From: Chondrilla cf. caribensis
Taxonomy: Eukaryota > Porifera > Demospongiae > Chondrillida > Chondrillidae
Direction of reading: 5' to 3'
Length of the DNA stretch: 64,000 nucleotides
NCBI GenBank assembly: GCA_964020155.1
Contig: OZ026546.1
Coordinates: 2,075,400-2,139,399, forward strand
How positions within the stretch are numbered: the stretch's first letter is position 1; each line of letters begins with the position of its first letter. The notes beneath the pieces were generated by a model. It was not told where the DNA came from. It did not search any database and worked only from the letters and a program-made list of their open reading frames with translations. Shown one piece after another: positions 23,324 through 34,921 of the stretch. Position numbers and translations under genes: made by a program.

Positions 23324-26300
23324 GTACACACACCTGCCTAAAATACAGTGACTTTTCTAAGTTTATAGTAATGTAATCTCTATTTCATATAATTACCGAG
23401 CGTTAGCGAGGTAATTGTTTCCGTTCGTTAGGGGAGTCCGATCGAGGTCGCCCACGTCTTAATTGGTCGAAGGTGTCTCAATGAAATTTTTGTGATGAAT
23501 TTAATCCAATGTCAAATTTGTGTCAGGCGCAGCAAACGACTGCGAGGTCAGAGGGGCGATTGGTGCCATACATCAAATAGGGGCAACGGTGAGGTATCGG
23601 ACTGAGGTTATCATTCAAGTCTAGCCCACTTACTCGCTATGCCACGACGGCTGAAAGTTTTTCCTTCGTTGAGTGCCCCTGGATCCGGATTTCGTCTTGG
23701 GATGACATTCGTTGGCTTCGCATCACAAGAACAATGTCTTTCAATTTTCCCATGGAACAGATTTTCCAAATAATATTCTGTAAAGTCTATGTTGGGGACA
23801 TCGAAATGCACAGCCATTGTGACGTCCATGTTGGCAGACATTTAACGGCTATAATTAGTAACGTGACATCATGTTGACGCTATCGATGACATAATCCAAA
23901 CATTTGCGAGGTTCTGAACTTTGTTCACAACTAGTATAATAATTATAATATTAGTTGTGAACAAAGTTCAGAACTTTGCAAATGCTTGGATTTTATATTG
24001 ACGTAGTTCAGTGACATCATCTAAAAATGTCTTCCAAAATGGACGTCATGATGGCCGACCATTTGGTGTCCCAAACGACGGATTGGCGAACCCTGCTCTT
24101 CGGCGAAGGAAATCGAAAAATCGTTGTGCAAAAAAGTTGACAATTGTTATTCAAATTATTTTAAGGTACTTAGTACTGATGTAGTCCGAAATTTGTCGAC
24201 AGGAGGAATCGAAAAGTAAGTGCTCTTTTAACCGATCGTGTGTGAACCACAGGCAACCTTTGTCTAAGTTTGCCATTTCAATATATGCTGCGACGGTGCC
24301 CCATTATCGTCGGTGGGACGACTTAGTGCTGATCGATTCGTTCGACGAACGATTTGCGTTCAAAGAAACCAAAAAGTGACCTAAATCGAACAATATTGGC
24401 GGCCACCGCAATTAAGAGTGTGGGCGACTCGATGGGACTCCGCTAACGAACGGAAACAATTACCTCACTAAAGCTCGGTAATTATAATACTAAAACTTTC
24501 ACAAAATATACACAAAATCACTTAATATATACATATCAATACCGTCCATTGTTCATGTGTACATTCAATTACAAAATGTACCGAACAATGAGCTGTCGGA
24601 CTACCTGGTATAAAATACATCTGCTATCATTCAATTTTATTGTTAGTTACATTTTTGTAGTTTAATCAAGGGTGAATAATCTACATAGTTTACGTATATA
24701 GTATTATACATAAGCCAGGGGTTCCATTATATTCAGTACTTTTCAGTATTGACCCTCCACCTGCATTAATACTTCAATGACATCCTACCTCACTGCTTGT
24801 AGCATGGAATTTTACTTCAAATGAAACATTGAAGATCACTAACATATATGTATACATAGTACAAGCATCAAGGAAAATTGATGTACAGTGATATTCATGA
24901 TTATAATCATTTTCTATTGCACTACTCTTAGGTCAAACAGCAATGCTGAGTGGTACCAACTTTGCCAGTGGTAGTGGATTCTGTTTTGGTGATCAACAAC
25001 TGAATGAAGGACCTACATTCATATCATGTACACATTCGGGATTCACTGGAACAGTTGCTTTCCTTACCACAACATGGTCCTTTGATGGTGGTTCAACATT
25101 CCTTAGTGAGAATTCTGTGGATAGCATGTTTGCTGGACATATTGATGCTGTGAACATGGAACCAGTGGAAGAACGACTGAACATTCTCAATGTTACTAGT
25201 TTGGGAGTGTCCTCTGTTGCCTGTAGGATTATAGCATTTGATAATAGTAGTGGCTTGTTGGGACAAACACCACTATCAGCAGCAGCAAGCATCTCTGTTG
25301 TTAATAGTAAGTGAACAGTTTTTTGTATAAAATATGTTGTGAAGGAATTCTGTGAGAAGTAATGATGGTAATAATTATTGTATTTGATGACATTTATGCA
25401 AGTTTGTGCGTAGGTGCATACATACGTATAATGTTAGAATGTTGATGGACATTAAATTATTTTCATTATTATATATAAGCTTAAGAAAAACACTTTGGTG
25501 AAATTCATTTTGTTAGCATTAAATGTGTAGTATGAGAGGAATAACGAAAATAACTAAGACATGCTATCCCAGTGCAAAAATTAAAGTTGAAGGCTGCAAT
25601 GATTAAATAGAGTTTTGCATTGTCGACTACTCTGTGTTGTTCATAGCATCGATCAACCATTCATAAACACACCATGCACCACTTCAAACGAAATCTCACC
25701 TAAACTATACCTCCACTATTATTAACTTACACTTTCATTGTTATGTGGATGCCTCATACAGCTACTTAGACAAATACCCAAAGATGATCCTTAAGACTTT
25801 TTAATAACAATATTAAGTTTCAATAGCTTCAAGAAATCAACAATTAAAACACTGCTTTGTATACTCCATTAGGCTTCCAAAGCACTATTATGGTTGTTAT
25901 TACTAGTTTATGATAGGTTTGTTTCCTACTTACAACCACAAGCTATTTTTTACCTAAATGTAAAATGCAATTAAGCTGGTCATTCCAAGTGTATTGCAAT
26001 TGGCAATTCAAATTCATTACATTGTAGCATTATGATGTCATTAAATTTTTATATACATTCCTCTGTCAATTAATCTCATAAAAATCACCATCTTGAAACA
26101 TATCCCTAGATTAGTTCATGGATAAAGAGTACAGTATTTGATGACAACTCCAAAAAGTGACATAACAAGATAGGGATCCCCCAAATACTGTATGTTCCCT
26201 AATTTTTTGGCAGAGCAAATTTCAGCTCCAAGTTGGCAATTAGGGATACAATGGTTTGAACCAGTGATGTGACGGAAAATTAGGGAAATTTGACAACAAT

Positions 26301-29300
26301 TTAGAGTTAGCGCCGAAAATTTCTATTTAACAGTATTGGCACCTATTCACGGGTATCATGTGTACATGGACCAGTGGGAAGCCAAAATTGACACTGCGCT
26401 CTACTTCTAACAAGAATAATAATTTAAGGTGTAAGAGTCTGTATTTGTTGTTTTTAGCCAGCATTTGACCTATTTTTTGCAGAGCAGATAATACTTTCTC
26501 TGTTGATTGGCACTCCCTCTGCAACACAATAAATGTATCAAAGCGAAAAAAGAACAAAGAGAGAGGCATATGGCACATTAAGAGACAAAACGTGTTCAAT
26601 CCTTATAGCTGACAAAAAATTAGAGTCAAGACTAAAAATTAGGGAAAGCGAAATTTCGTCGAAATTAGAGTATTGCCAGACCCTATTTGGACGGACACCG
26701 AGAAATAAGGGTGCCGATAAATTAGGGAATATGCAGTAGGCAGATTGCGGGAGTGATCTTGATAAGCATTGAAATGTAACTATTTCATATGAATATTGTA
26801 ACTATTTCAGAACTAAAAGCAGCAGGCAGTATAGTGTGCCTATTACATATGCAATTCCTGCATTGATACTGCATTGGATAAGTATGTATGTGACACCAGA
26901 AAAAGTAACAGACAGTTATATTACAATGGCATGTCTGTTCCAACCTTCTTCCTGCCTTACTAAACACTTTTTGTGGAATTTGTGTTTCCTATGAATATTG
27001 TACCATTCTCCGTCATAGTGGTACCAAGTTCTTCCATATACATGCGTAATTTGACAATATATGTTCTTTTGCAGTCATCTTATGTAAATCATGTATCCTT
27101 TTGAAACATTGTAGTGGATCACAATTTTATGAATATTTCTGTTGGCTAGTCCAATCATTTCTTACTCCAGCCATCTCTGTCTTGTTCTGTCCATCATTTC
27201 TGCAGATGTTCCAGCACCAAATGTTACCCAGGGTACTGTGTATAACACAAGTATTGACATTGTACTGATGAGACCAAATGGACTATGCGAAGGGCTCAGG
27301 GACAATCCAATAACCTACGTGATTGAAGTGTTCAGTGATAATGTCCTGATCACAACAAGAAATGTAAATTCAACAGGAGCCAACACTAACTATACCATAT
27401 CTGATCTCACCAATGGAACAAGTTACAGAGTGACTATTCGAGCACTGATCAATGTTGTCAGCCAAAGTTCAGTAGCTACAATCATGTTCACAACATTGGG
27501 AGGTAGGTTTGTATGTATAGTGGCAGTCAAATGTAACAAGACATATCTGGGTTTATGAAAATGGCAGAAGGAACTGACCAACTTTAATTGTCCTAAAAGT
27601 ATTATCTTTCAATTTTATTTGTGAAATCTATTATTTTAGATGTTTTATAATATCCTAATTGGTGTTTAGTGAGTCTGATAGATTCTGTACATCGTTTTGT
27701 GATTGATAGCATGTCTTGATTGAAATCTTTACTTTGAGTGAACACATTTACTATAGTTGCTTTGAGAGAGCTATTTTTTCATCTTCCAAACATATATGTA
27801 TATACAGTGAATATTAAATATACGTAGTTAATCTGTTGCAATTGGTTCCGGGAAATTTTTCAGATCTTCTTCAGGATTGTTCATCATGCAATTTGTAACT
27901 TCCGCTTCTTTGAGAAATGTTCTACAATTATTTCTTGCGTTGTCATAGGATTCCTCTCTCTATAATTGCAATTCTCCTTCTGCTTCATTGTCAGCTTCGC
28001 TATTATTTTACTCTACACCAACACAACATTTTGACACTTGGTGGATTTTTTTTGTAACCAAAGCCCATGCAAAAGTACAAATTGGTTCACAGAAAAATGG
28101 CGGAATTGCAAGATGGCAGATTACATATCTAGCGTAGCCATACAAGTTGATTCTTTCCAATATAGTATGGCAAACTAACCAGAGGCAGATCAACCAATGT
28201 TTACTGTATAGTATATCCAAGCCCTATCATTTAAAATCTCCAAACAAATAGGATCTTTAAGAATTTTTAGAGAGAGGATACGGTACTTTTCATAAAAACT
28301 GAATGATGTCTGGTGGTCGTCAGGCGGTCAACTATCCGACCGCCACCGGTCGGTCAGCGGTCGATCATCGACGGTGAGCCGGTCAAATAAATTTAACACT
28401 TTTGTAATCATTATTAAGTGAGACTCAAGCTACATCAAACAGTGAATTTTGTTTCTCAAGTGCAAAGGGAAGACGTACTGACAGATTATAGAGATTTTGA
28501 ATGATGAAAGACACTCCATTACTAAGGCGGGGATTAGCGGTTTCCTCAAGTGCTATGAAGAATTGCGGGAGCATCCTCAAAATGTTCTAATGTGAAGCGG
28601 TCAACACCCGGTCGGTCAACGGTCGGTCGGTGGTCAGTCAACTGACAGTCATCCGACGACCGACCGACGTCGTTCAGTTTTTTATGAAATGTACCATACC
28701 TAACCAATTTACCCACATGTGTAGTGCAGGCTCGAAGACTAATATATGTACATACTTTGTATGCATATGTATGTGTGTACGTATTAAAGTACATTGATTG
28801 ATGTATGATTGTTAGTAGACTATTCCTAACGCACAGAGTATACTGGTTGGATTCTATGGTTTATGGCTAGGTCTATGTTTATTGTCTGTGTTAGTGATCA
28901 CTTCCAGGGAATTGTATAAAAGAGGATTTACTTTTAGGATGTACACAGAGGAAGCTATAATCACTATTTAATAGCCATGAAATAAACCCTCATCAAAAGC
29001 TTACATCTCAACTGACTGATATTTGTGGTATGTGAAGGAGCCAAAGTAAGGAAGATAACCACAGTTGCAACCGATTAGTTTTTGCACTAACTTCTCACTT
29101 TCTGTTACCTTCAAAAAACATACTCTTGTGGTTATGTTGTGAACATCAGAGCTGTTGTTAAAGTGAATGTGGTCACAAGAATCAATGCTAAACTTTATGT
29201 TAACTTAAGGTATTGGCTAACATCATCATATGATCATTAGTATCTAAATGCTATTGTTTGGCTTACTGAAATATAATTGAGTTTTTACATAGCCGAGGTT

Positions 29301-31968
29301 GCACTGTACTAAATTATAATTATACTGTATTAGTAACAGTTTGCAAAACGTCATGGACATACAGCACAGGGCTGCCATATTTTCAGTGTCATTCCCCCAT
29401 AATAGTTATAAAATGTATCTCTTCAATTGTTTAATCAAACCTAATAATCATAACCACATCATTTCATTCCACACAGTAAATGTGCTTATGCCTACAGTAA
29501 TAATGATATTATGTAGTTGCTGAACCCTCCTTGCACTTCATTTTCCATCAAAGTGTATAAAAGAGTCAGTTGTAAACTATGAGAATAAATTTTCACACCA
29601 TATGAATATGTAATGCCCTAGGTTGGAAATACAGACAACTGACATATTTGCTCAGATGGAATGCCCAAGTTTCACTGTATACGAACTGCCTATATATTTG
29701 TTGGTATAATAAAATGGAAGTGTTGCTACTTGTAATTTACATGATAAATTGTATTGTATTGCATGGAAAGAATGGCTGATTTTGTAATTCAAAGGGTTTC
29801 AAATGGGAGTGTAAATCTAATGGAATAGAACGTCATCACCAAATGCGAGTTTAATATGAGGTTCTTTGAAAGCTGTTGTGGACTGTCAAGCAATTTTGGT
29901 GGGGGATATAGACCCATGTCAGTTTCAAATTGAATGGCTTCTCCCGAATTCATCAACTAATATTATCATTCTCAAAGGTATAGCAGAGTATATTCCAATG
30001 CATACTTTCTGTCGAGGGGGAATACACAACTGTTTCAGTATTAAACTTATCCTTTGACGTATATTCATAAACCTGTTATGTATTTAGTCACCTTTTAATT
30101 ACTCAATCTTTATGTTATGAAAATGTCTTCACCTTCTCAATCATTACTGCAGCTCTCCCTCCAACTACAACTCCACCTCCAACTCCAGGACTCCTTATTG
30201 GTATGTTTGCATTGTACTAAATTACTGCATGTACTTACCATGTCTAACAACATGTTTTGAAATGAATATGTAATGATAACAATGAACTATTGAACTGGAA
30301 TGAACAAACTATGCATTTGAATATAACTGTCCTGACATGAATAGCGGTAATTGCTTATGCTGTATGGATAGCACTGTTGCTGTTTGCACCTCAGAGTCTG
30401 TCTCTTCATTTCTGCTTCATCAAATTTCTTTCTTCAGGTTTGTATGTAATCATAGTGCCAATTCTTGCCGCCCTTGTATTAATTATTGCTATTGTCTTAA
30501 TTGCAATTTGTCTGTGCTATTGTATAAGAAAGTATCGAATTGGTCAAGGTGAGTACAGTATGCATGTATGTATACAGTATGTTAACATGTGACTTCTATA
30601 TGAGTGTCCCTAATGACATGTTGGTGGTGTGTGCATTGTATGTATGTATAAGTTATGACCAGCTGTCTTCTCATTGTAAATTATTCATACAAGGAGATGG
30701 GTTGTAACCTGCTTCTGATTAACTGTATGCAAATGGGTTTGAAGATGCCAAATGAAGATAACTAGGTTCACCAGTAACTAAGAAATACATGTATCTGTAT
30801 TTTCCCACCATACTAAAAGATAGGCAATCTACATCTGTATGTAATATATAAACATAATAAATCCTTTGGTGTGATTACACATCAGCTCAGAGGTGTAAAA
30901 ACACATGGAATTCATACTCTCTTTAATTTGTGATGTTTTGTGTGTGCATGAAAATGTCAATATTATCATGACATTGTCTGTTATGAGTATCTGATACATT
31001 ACGTAATAGTTATTATATAGGGAGCTGTGCAATATAGAGCCATTGCACAGCTCCCTATATAATAACTTGCTTGTTGTAGGCGCTTATTTGTATGGCAAAC
31101 TTTGCAATTCTTCCCAACGGGATTGATGCGGCAGCTTCTCCAGCTTTCTTAATATCGAAAATTCAGGGTCGCCGAAAAGATTGATTGCTTTATCCGGCCA
31201 GCCCGGTGAGTCGTATGTGGCGCTGAAGGCCAAGAAGTAGTTAATGGATCGTACGCGGGGGGTATTCCTTGCCGTCCTGCCTTCTCACTTGAATTAATTC
31301 GGGCAAAGAGACCTGCAAGCTTCTCGAGCTTCTCATCATCAAAGAAGAATTTGAACCTTTCCTCGGGAGGAACGTTCTCTTTGTTAGCCTTTCCTTTTAG
31401 AGCCGATAGGTCGGTCGTTTTAAGAACGCTAAAGAAGCTGGAGCTGCGATCCCGTGGGCAAGAATTGCACAGTTTGCCATTCGTAGAAATAGAAAGAGGT
31501 TTATTAGCGCTATGAATGTATACTGAAGATACTAGCCATTAAAGCCAGACAATAAAGTGACAAGAGCTAATTGTTATGATAACAGTTATGATAACACTGG
31601 GCGCTTAGGTATATTGCACACTTTTGTTGGTGTTAATTGAAAAAAGTGTGCAGTATACGCTGCGAATGCACACTTTTTCCTTTGATCTTGACCCCAATCA
31701 TACAACAAAATAAGATTATTACCAATTGATAGTAATAAACTGTTTTTCTGTGATTATAGCATGTACTTGCATCAAAAAGAACAAGAATGGTGTAGCTGGA
31801 GATGTCATTTATGAAGATCCTGAAGAAAATAATGACATTAAAATGCAGTCTTCTCCTGCTTATCAGACTGTGTCTTCAGTGTGTAGTACAAAATGTGACT
31901 ATTATTATCCTGAAAGAACCGACAGTGTCACAATGGAGCCATCTCCTGCCTATCAGACTGTGTCTTAG
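23245..31968 (+). CDS. Gene B: Ig-FN3-stalk-TM receptor with tyrosine-motif tail
   Basis: Exons: 23245-23323 signal peptide, 24932-25306 Ig-like, 27206-27502 FN3, 30153-30200 Pro/Thr stalk, 30438-30548 transmembrane, 31760-31968 cytoplasmic tail with TAG stop. All internal joins are phase 1 and the total (1119 nt) is a multiple of three, giving about 372 residues. A further open exon-like block at 29873-29977 would keep the frame if used. The mature protein would be single-pass, N-terminus out. The tail holds YEDP and two PAYQTV motifs, possible kinase/SH2 or endocytic sites. The first three exons mirror gene A. Introns hold MITEs and a Tc1-like relic. Ligand and pathway are unknown. Confidence 0.8.
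23392..24485. mobile_element. 1.1-kb foldback element (right arm)
   Basis: Both ends carry attaccgagc..gaggtaat-type palindromic tracts and the motif aacgaacggaaacaattacc in opposite orientations, so the block is bounded by inverted repeats of about 65 bp. Inside is a second palindrome (ttctgaactttgttcacaac, about 23912-23975). The left arm retains only the portion matching 23392-23787. It lies between gene B exons 1 and 2. Confidence 0.55.
24932..25306 (+). CDS. Gene B exon 2, Ig-like domain
   Basis: 375-nt exon, acceptor after a pyrimidine tract (actactcttag), donor gtaagtg. Ig-type Cys, Trp and Cys landmarks as in gene A: FISC, TTWSF, SVACRI. An upstream in-frame stop shows the coding does not extend into the preceding intron. 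Confidence 0.75.
26188..26736. mobile_element. 549-bp MITE with CYGYATATTCCC-type ends (right arm)
   Basis: Inverted copy of 7439-7987, ends CTGTATGTTCCC and GGGAATATGCAG, TA flanks. In the gene B intron between Ig and FN3 exons. Confidence 0.65.
27206..27502 (+). CDS. Gene B exon 3, fibronectin type III domain
   Basis: 297 nt, acceptor tttctgcag, donor gtaggt. FN3 landmarks VPAP, PITYVIEVFS and FTTLG. The 3' 130 nt or so are identical to gene A; differences cluster at the 5' end and around the RNV loop. Confidence 0.8.
27805..28206. mobile_element. 402-bp TA-flanked MITE (right-arm copy)
   Basis: Mirror of 5967-6368: starts CAGTGAATATT, ends TGTTTACTG, TA on each side. Confidence 0.55.
28282..28695. 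mobile_element. 414-bp MITE with empty site in the other arm
   Basis: Inverted ends ggtacttttcat and atgaaatgtacc extend through aaaactgaa and GGTCGGTC-rich tracts. ATAC flanks both sides (28278-28281 and 28696-28699), and the left arm has a single ATAC at the corresponding place, so this is a clean insertion with a 4-bp target duplication. Confidence 0.8.
29873..29977 (+). CDS. Possible extra exon of gene B
   Basis: 105 nt, open in the gene's phase, acceptor tttgaaag and donor gtatag, phase 1-1. It encodes two Cys (VDCQAIL, DPCQF) and IEWLLPNSS. No match to the other paralogues, no recognised domain and a weak polypyrimidine tract, so it may not be used. Confidence 0.25.
30153..30200 (+). 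CDS. Gene B exon, Pro/Thr stalk
   Basis: 48-nt phase 1-1 exon, acceptor ttactgcag, donor gtatgt, encoding LPPTTTPPPTPGLL. It takes the place of the Ser/Pro stalk of gene A and the cbEGF of genes C and D. Confidence 0.6.
30438..30548 (+). CDS. Gene B exon, transmembrane segment
   Basis: 111-nt phase 1-1 exon, acceptor tttcttcag, donor gtgagt. About 26 hydrophobic residues with small Cys-containing C-terminal part, then RKYR as a stop-transfer signal. Confidence 0.75.
31009..31066. repeat. Perfect 25-bp inverted repeat (hairpin)
   Basis: The 25 bases at 31009-31033 (core agggagctgtgcaat) are the exact complement of 31042-31066, with an 8-nt loop. It starts an inserted-looking block to about 31620, in which a second inverted pair (ggcaaactttgcaattctt at about 31095 and its near complement at about 31465) is seen. 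It lies in the last intron of gene B. Confidence 0.8.
31760..31968 (+). CDS. Gene B last exon, cytoplasmic tail
   Basis: Acceptor gattatag; ends TAG at 31966-31968. It encodes a basic juxtamembrane KKNKNG, then VIYEDPEE, SSPAYQTVSSV, a CDYYYPERTD segment and a second PSPAYQTVS at the C-terminus. Tyrosines sit in YxxP and YxxV settings. The -2 residue is Pro, so these are not canonical ITIMs. Confidence 0.8.
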
Positions 31969-33577
31969 TTTAATTAATGTACCTTGTCATTTGTTCAATA
32001 ACATGGAACAATATGCATATTATTATTCTGTAGTTAATTAGAACTAATTAACTAATCCTGTAAGAGAAATGTCAGATATTCTACATGAAGTATTTTAAGC
32101 TTGATAAGAAAATAATACTAATAGTCTGCGACTGACTGTAATGATTCTTGTGATGTAGCTCATATGGTGGTTTGATTTGAGGCATGATATGAGCAGAACA
32201 CTCATGGTGAACATCATAATCATATGCATTACAGTAACTTTATGTTTCAACAGATTCACGCGGGATAAAGCCCCCCTATTTGTGGACAGTCAGCTAGATA
32301 GTGATGAATTTATTAATAAATGAATAACACGGCACAACATTCCAAATGTAGTTTGATGTATGCATGTTGCAGCTTCAAATTTCTATTATATAGTGTTGGA
32401 ATTGAGCATCATGAAAGCCTCAGTATGATGCAGTGATGTTAAATTAAAATGTGCCCTGTTCAAAAGATCTATGAAAGAAAACTTGAAATTATTTACAAAA
32501 CACCTTTAAGAACCACTAGGATTTCTATTGTTGGGGAGTAGTCTTTACAAGCCACAAAATTGACTGAAGGTTATAAAATAATTACTAACACCCCATATGA
32601 CAGATTTCTGAACAATTTTGGTTTCCACACTCTTTATTATTGCCTAATTTCTAAGAATATACTGAACTCTGTTGTACAATGTCATTTTTTTCTTTAAGGT
32701 TTAAGGTACACAAAGATTTACTCTACTGATAGAAGGCATGCCTAGATGCATACAATATGTGCAGCACTATCACAACGTGGATATTACATTAATTGTAGTG
32801 TTGCATGGAAAGAGGGAACACTTAATAATAGGTCCCTCGACACACTGGCTGTAGATGCAGCCTAAGACTTCCAACAAGTTTACCCATTAGTGTATCCATC
32901 TCAGCAAGGCTGCAGTGCACATGATAGTATTAGTATAAGACACATCTATAAATGTCCTGAAAAGAACTCATAGTGTCAAAATGGAGACTTCTTCTGCTTA
33001 TCAATCAGTTAATGTGCCTCACATTTTGGTGGTAGTTTACATAGGACAATATGATTCAGTATGTAACTGATCAACTAATTCAATGTTATTCACAATGGTA
33101 TGTGGAGGATGAAGAGAGCTGAGGGTGGTATACCAAGAATAATTGCATGTGTGGCATACAGGAAACATTCAATGTAGTATGTTCAACGTTATAGTGTGTG
33201 TTAGTTGCAGGTTAATTGATATCAATTGTGTTTTCATCATGCCTGGAATTATTGGTATTGTCATGTGATCTTTATAATTATCTCTACACAACCATGTATG
33301 CTCATAGAGTCTCCACATGTTGTACAGTTGAGGAATTCATTGTATCATACAGTGCATGCCATTGGTTTGATTGTTATTTTTACACCCATTTTGCCACTCA
33401 ACCATACTTGTACAGAAATTTGTACACAAGTTGTGCTGGCAGAATATGAGGGTGACCCTGAAGTGAGGGGCAATATAATGGCTGGAAGCACTGTATTTTA
33501 AACACTGGGAGTTGTGTATGTATAGTAGTATTAATTTATGCAACTGCAGGTTTACAATGAAATACACCACTACCTGG
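31969..33577. other. Downstream of gene B, with a tail-exon relic
   Basis: 3' flank with no intact gene. At 32951-33020 a degraded copy of the receptor tail is visible: a CPEK-like start and, in another frame, VKMETSSAYQSV. The frames do not join, so it is a relic of an earlier duplication or a decayed alternative last exon. Confidence 0.5.
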
Positions 33578-33593
33578 TATATATATATATATA
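33578..33593. repeat. (TA)n at the 3' end of a LINE
   Basis: Short TA tract directly beyond the last LINE sequence, likely its 3' simple-repeat tail. Confidence 0.6.
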
Positions 33594-33716
33594 GTCATCA
33601 CTGGTCGTAGCCAAAACGGCCCTTGACCTCAGCAGAAATTGATCAATTTATTGCAATATGCAAATCATATAGTTAGGACTGAGAAAAAAAAGAAAAGAAC
33701 AACACTGTGGCACTTG

Positions 33717-34331
33717 TTAGATGGAGGGAGACAAAAGAGAGAATCTGAGCTGCATTGCCCTATGAATAAAATGGCTTGTATGCTTAATGATTGTTTTGTC
33801 AGTGTTACACATTAGAAATATGAACTTTTCTTTAGAGCTTAAAAGTATAAATTTACCGTTTGAATTCACCGCTACTTCGAAGAGGGTAGATCTTAATTGC
33901 TGATAAGCAGAGCAGTGTATTAAAAAGTGTATTTCATCCTCCACAGATTGCGAATTACAGATTGGGCATGTACGATCTTCTATAGGCTTAGGTGGCTTAC
34001 AGTGTCGACCTGTTTCAATAAAGAGCTTGTGATCTGATATGCGTAATTTAGTGAAGGCTTGTCTAACTGTTGGGTTTGAGATCACCGATAAATAAGGTTT
34101 TGGTTCGAGTGTGTTGAATTTGATCAAACGATATGTTCTTAACTTGTTCCCACCAGATGGTGTAGAGCCTTGAGTACTGTTAATGTCAGCTCTTAGTTTT
34201 TGAGAGACTTGATCATGCAGCCTAGATAAAACTTCATCAAGAGTAGGCAATATAAAGTCGATATTAAAGCCAAGATGTAATAATTTTCTTTTTACTCTGG
34301 ACATCCAAGAATTATAACCAGATGAGCTCAA
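33717..34331 (-). pseudogene. LINE C-terminal region with zinc-finger-like motif
   Basis: 204 open codons. CPICNSQSVEDEIHFLIHC matches a finger commonly seen at the C-terminus of invertebrate LINE polyproteins. It continues the RT polyprotein after frame breaks. Confidence 0.6.
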
Positions 34332-34921
34332 GGTGGTAGATAGTTCAAGAGCTTTCCTTGTGAGGAAGGGGTGTTGGGAGAGGTGAGTCGATAAAAATAC
34401 CTCAGTGCAGCTGACACACAGTCAAACAACAGTGGGACTGATCCAGTTTCAGCAAGGACAGCTGAGTTTACACAAGAATGAGACACCCTCAGCACATATT
34501 TGAGATATTTGTAATGGATTTTGTCTACTACGTGGGCATCATAAAGCCCCCAGATCTCAGCGTTGTACATCAAGATTGGTTTGATCAATGCCTTGAAAAG
34601 AAAGAGCAAAACATTAAAATCAGTTATCCCCATAGAAGCTATCTTGGCCTGAAGTTGGCAAAACGATTTGTGCGCTCTTTCATAGGTTTTTGACAAGCAA
34701 GCTTTGAAGTCACATTAATTTTCCAACATAACCAAGTACCTAAATATTTGTACTTGGTTACAATTTCAAGTCGTTGTGCGTTAACTTCCCAAGAATCAGC
34801 AATAAGTTTAGGTTTTTGTCCAAATACAAGTATCTTAGTTTTATTGGAGTTGATGTCAAGATGCTGTTGCCTACAGTAGAAGGATAAGGAGTTGATTAAA
34901 TCTTGAAGCTTTTCTGGATTA

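Larger units (their letters stand above)
27518..29190 (+). mobile_element. Decayed Tc1-like element (right arm) with two insertions
   Basis: Begins TAGTGGCAGTCAAATGTAAC just after the FN3 donor. It is interrupted by the 402-bp MITE (27805-28206) and the 414-bp MITE (28282-28695), then continues with the family tract cagagtatactgg. The terminal inverted end present in the left arm is missing here. Confidence 0.55.
14962..29230 (-). repeat. Right arm of giant inverted duplication
   Basis: Reverse complement of 5295-12590, enlarged by a 5.9-kb Ngaro-like element (16517-22434), a 414-bp MITE (28282-28695) and local differences at 23790-24600 and 25950-26190. It carries exons 1-3 of gene B. Ig exons of the two arms differ by one residue, and FN3 exons by about 12 nucleotides in 297. 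Confidence 0.85.
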
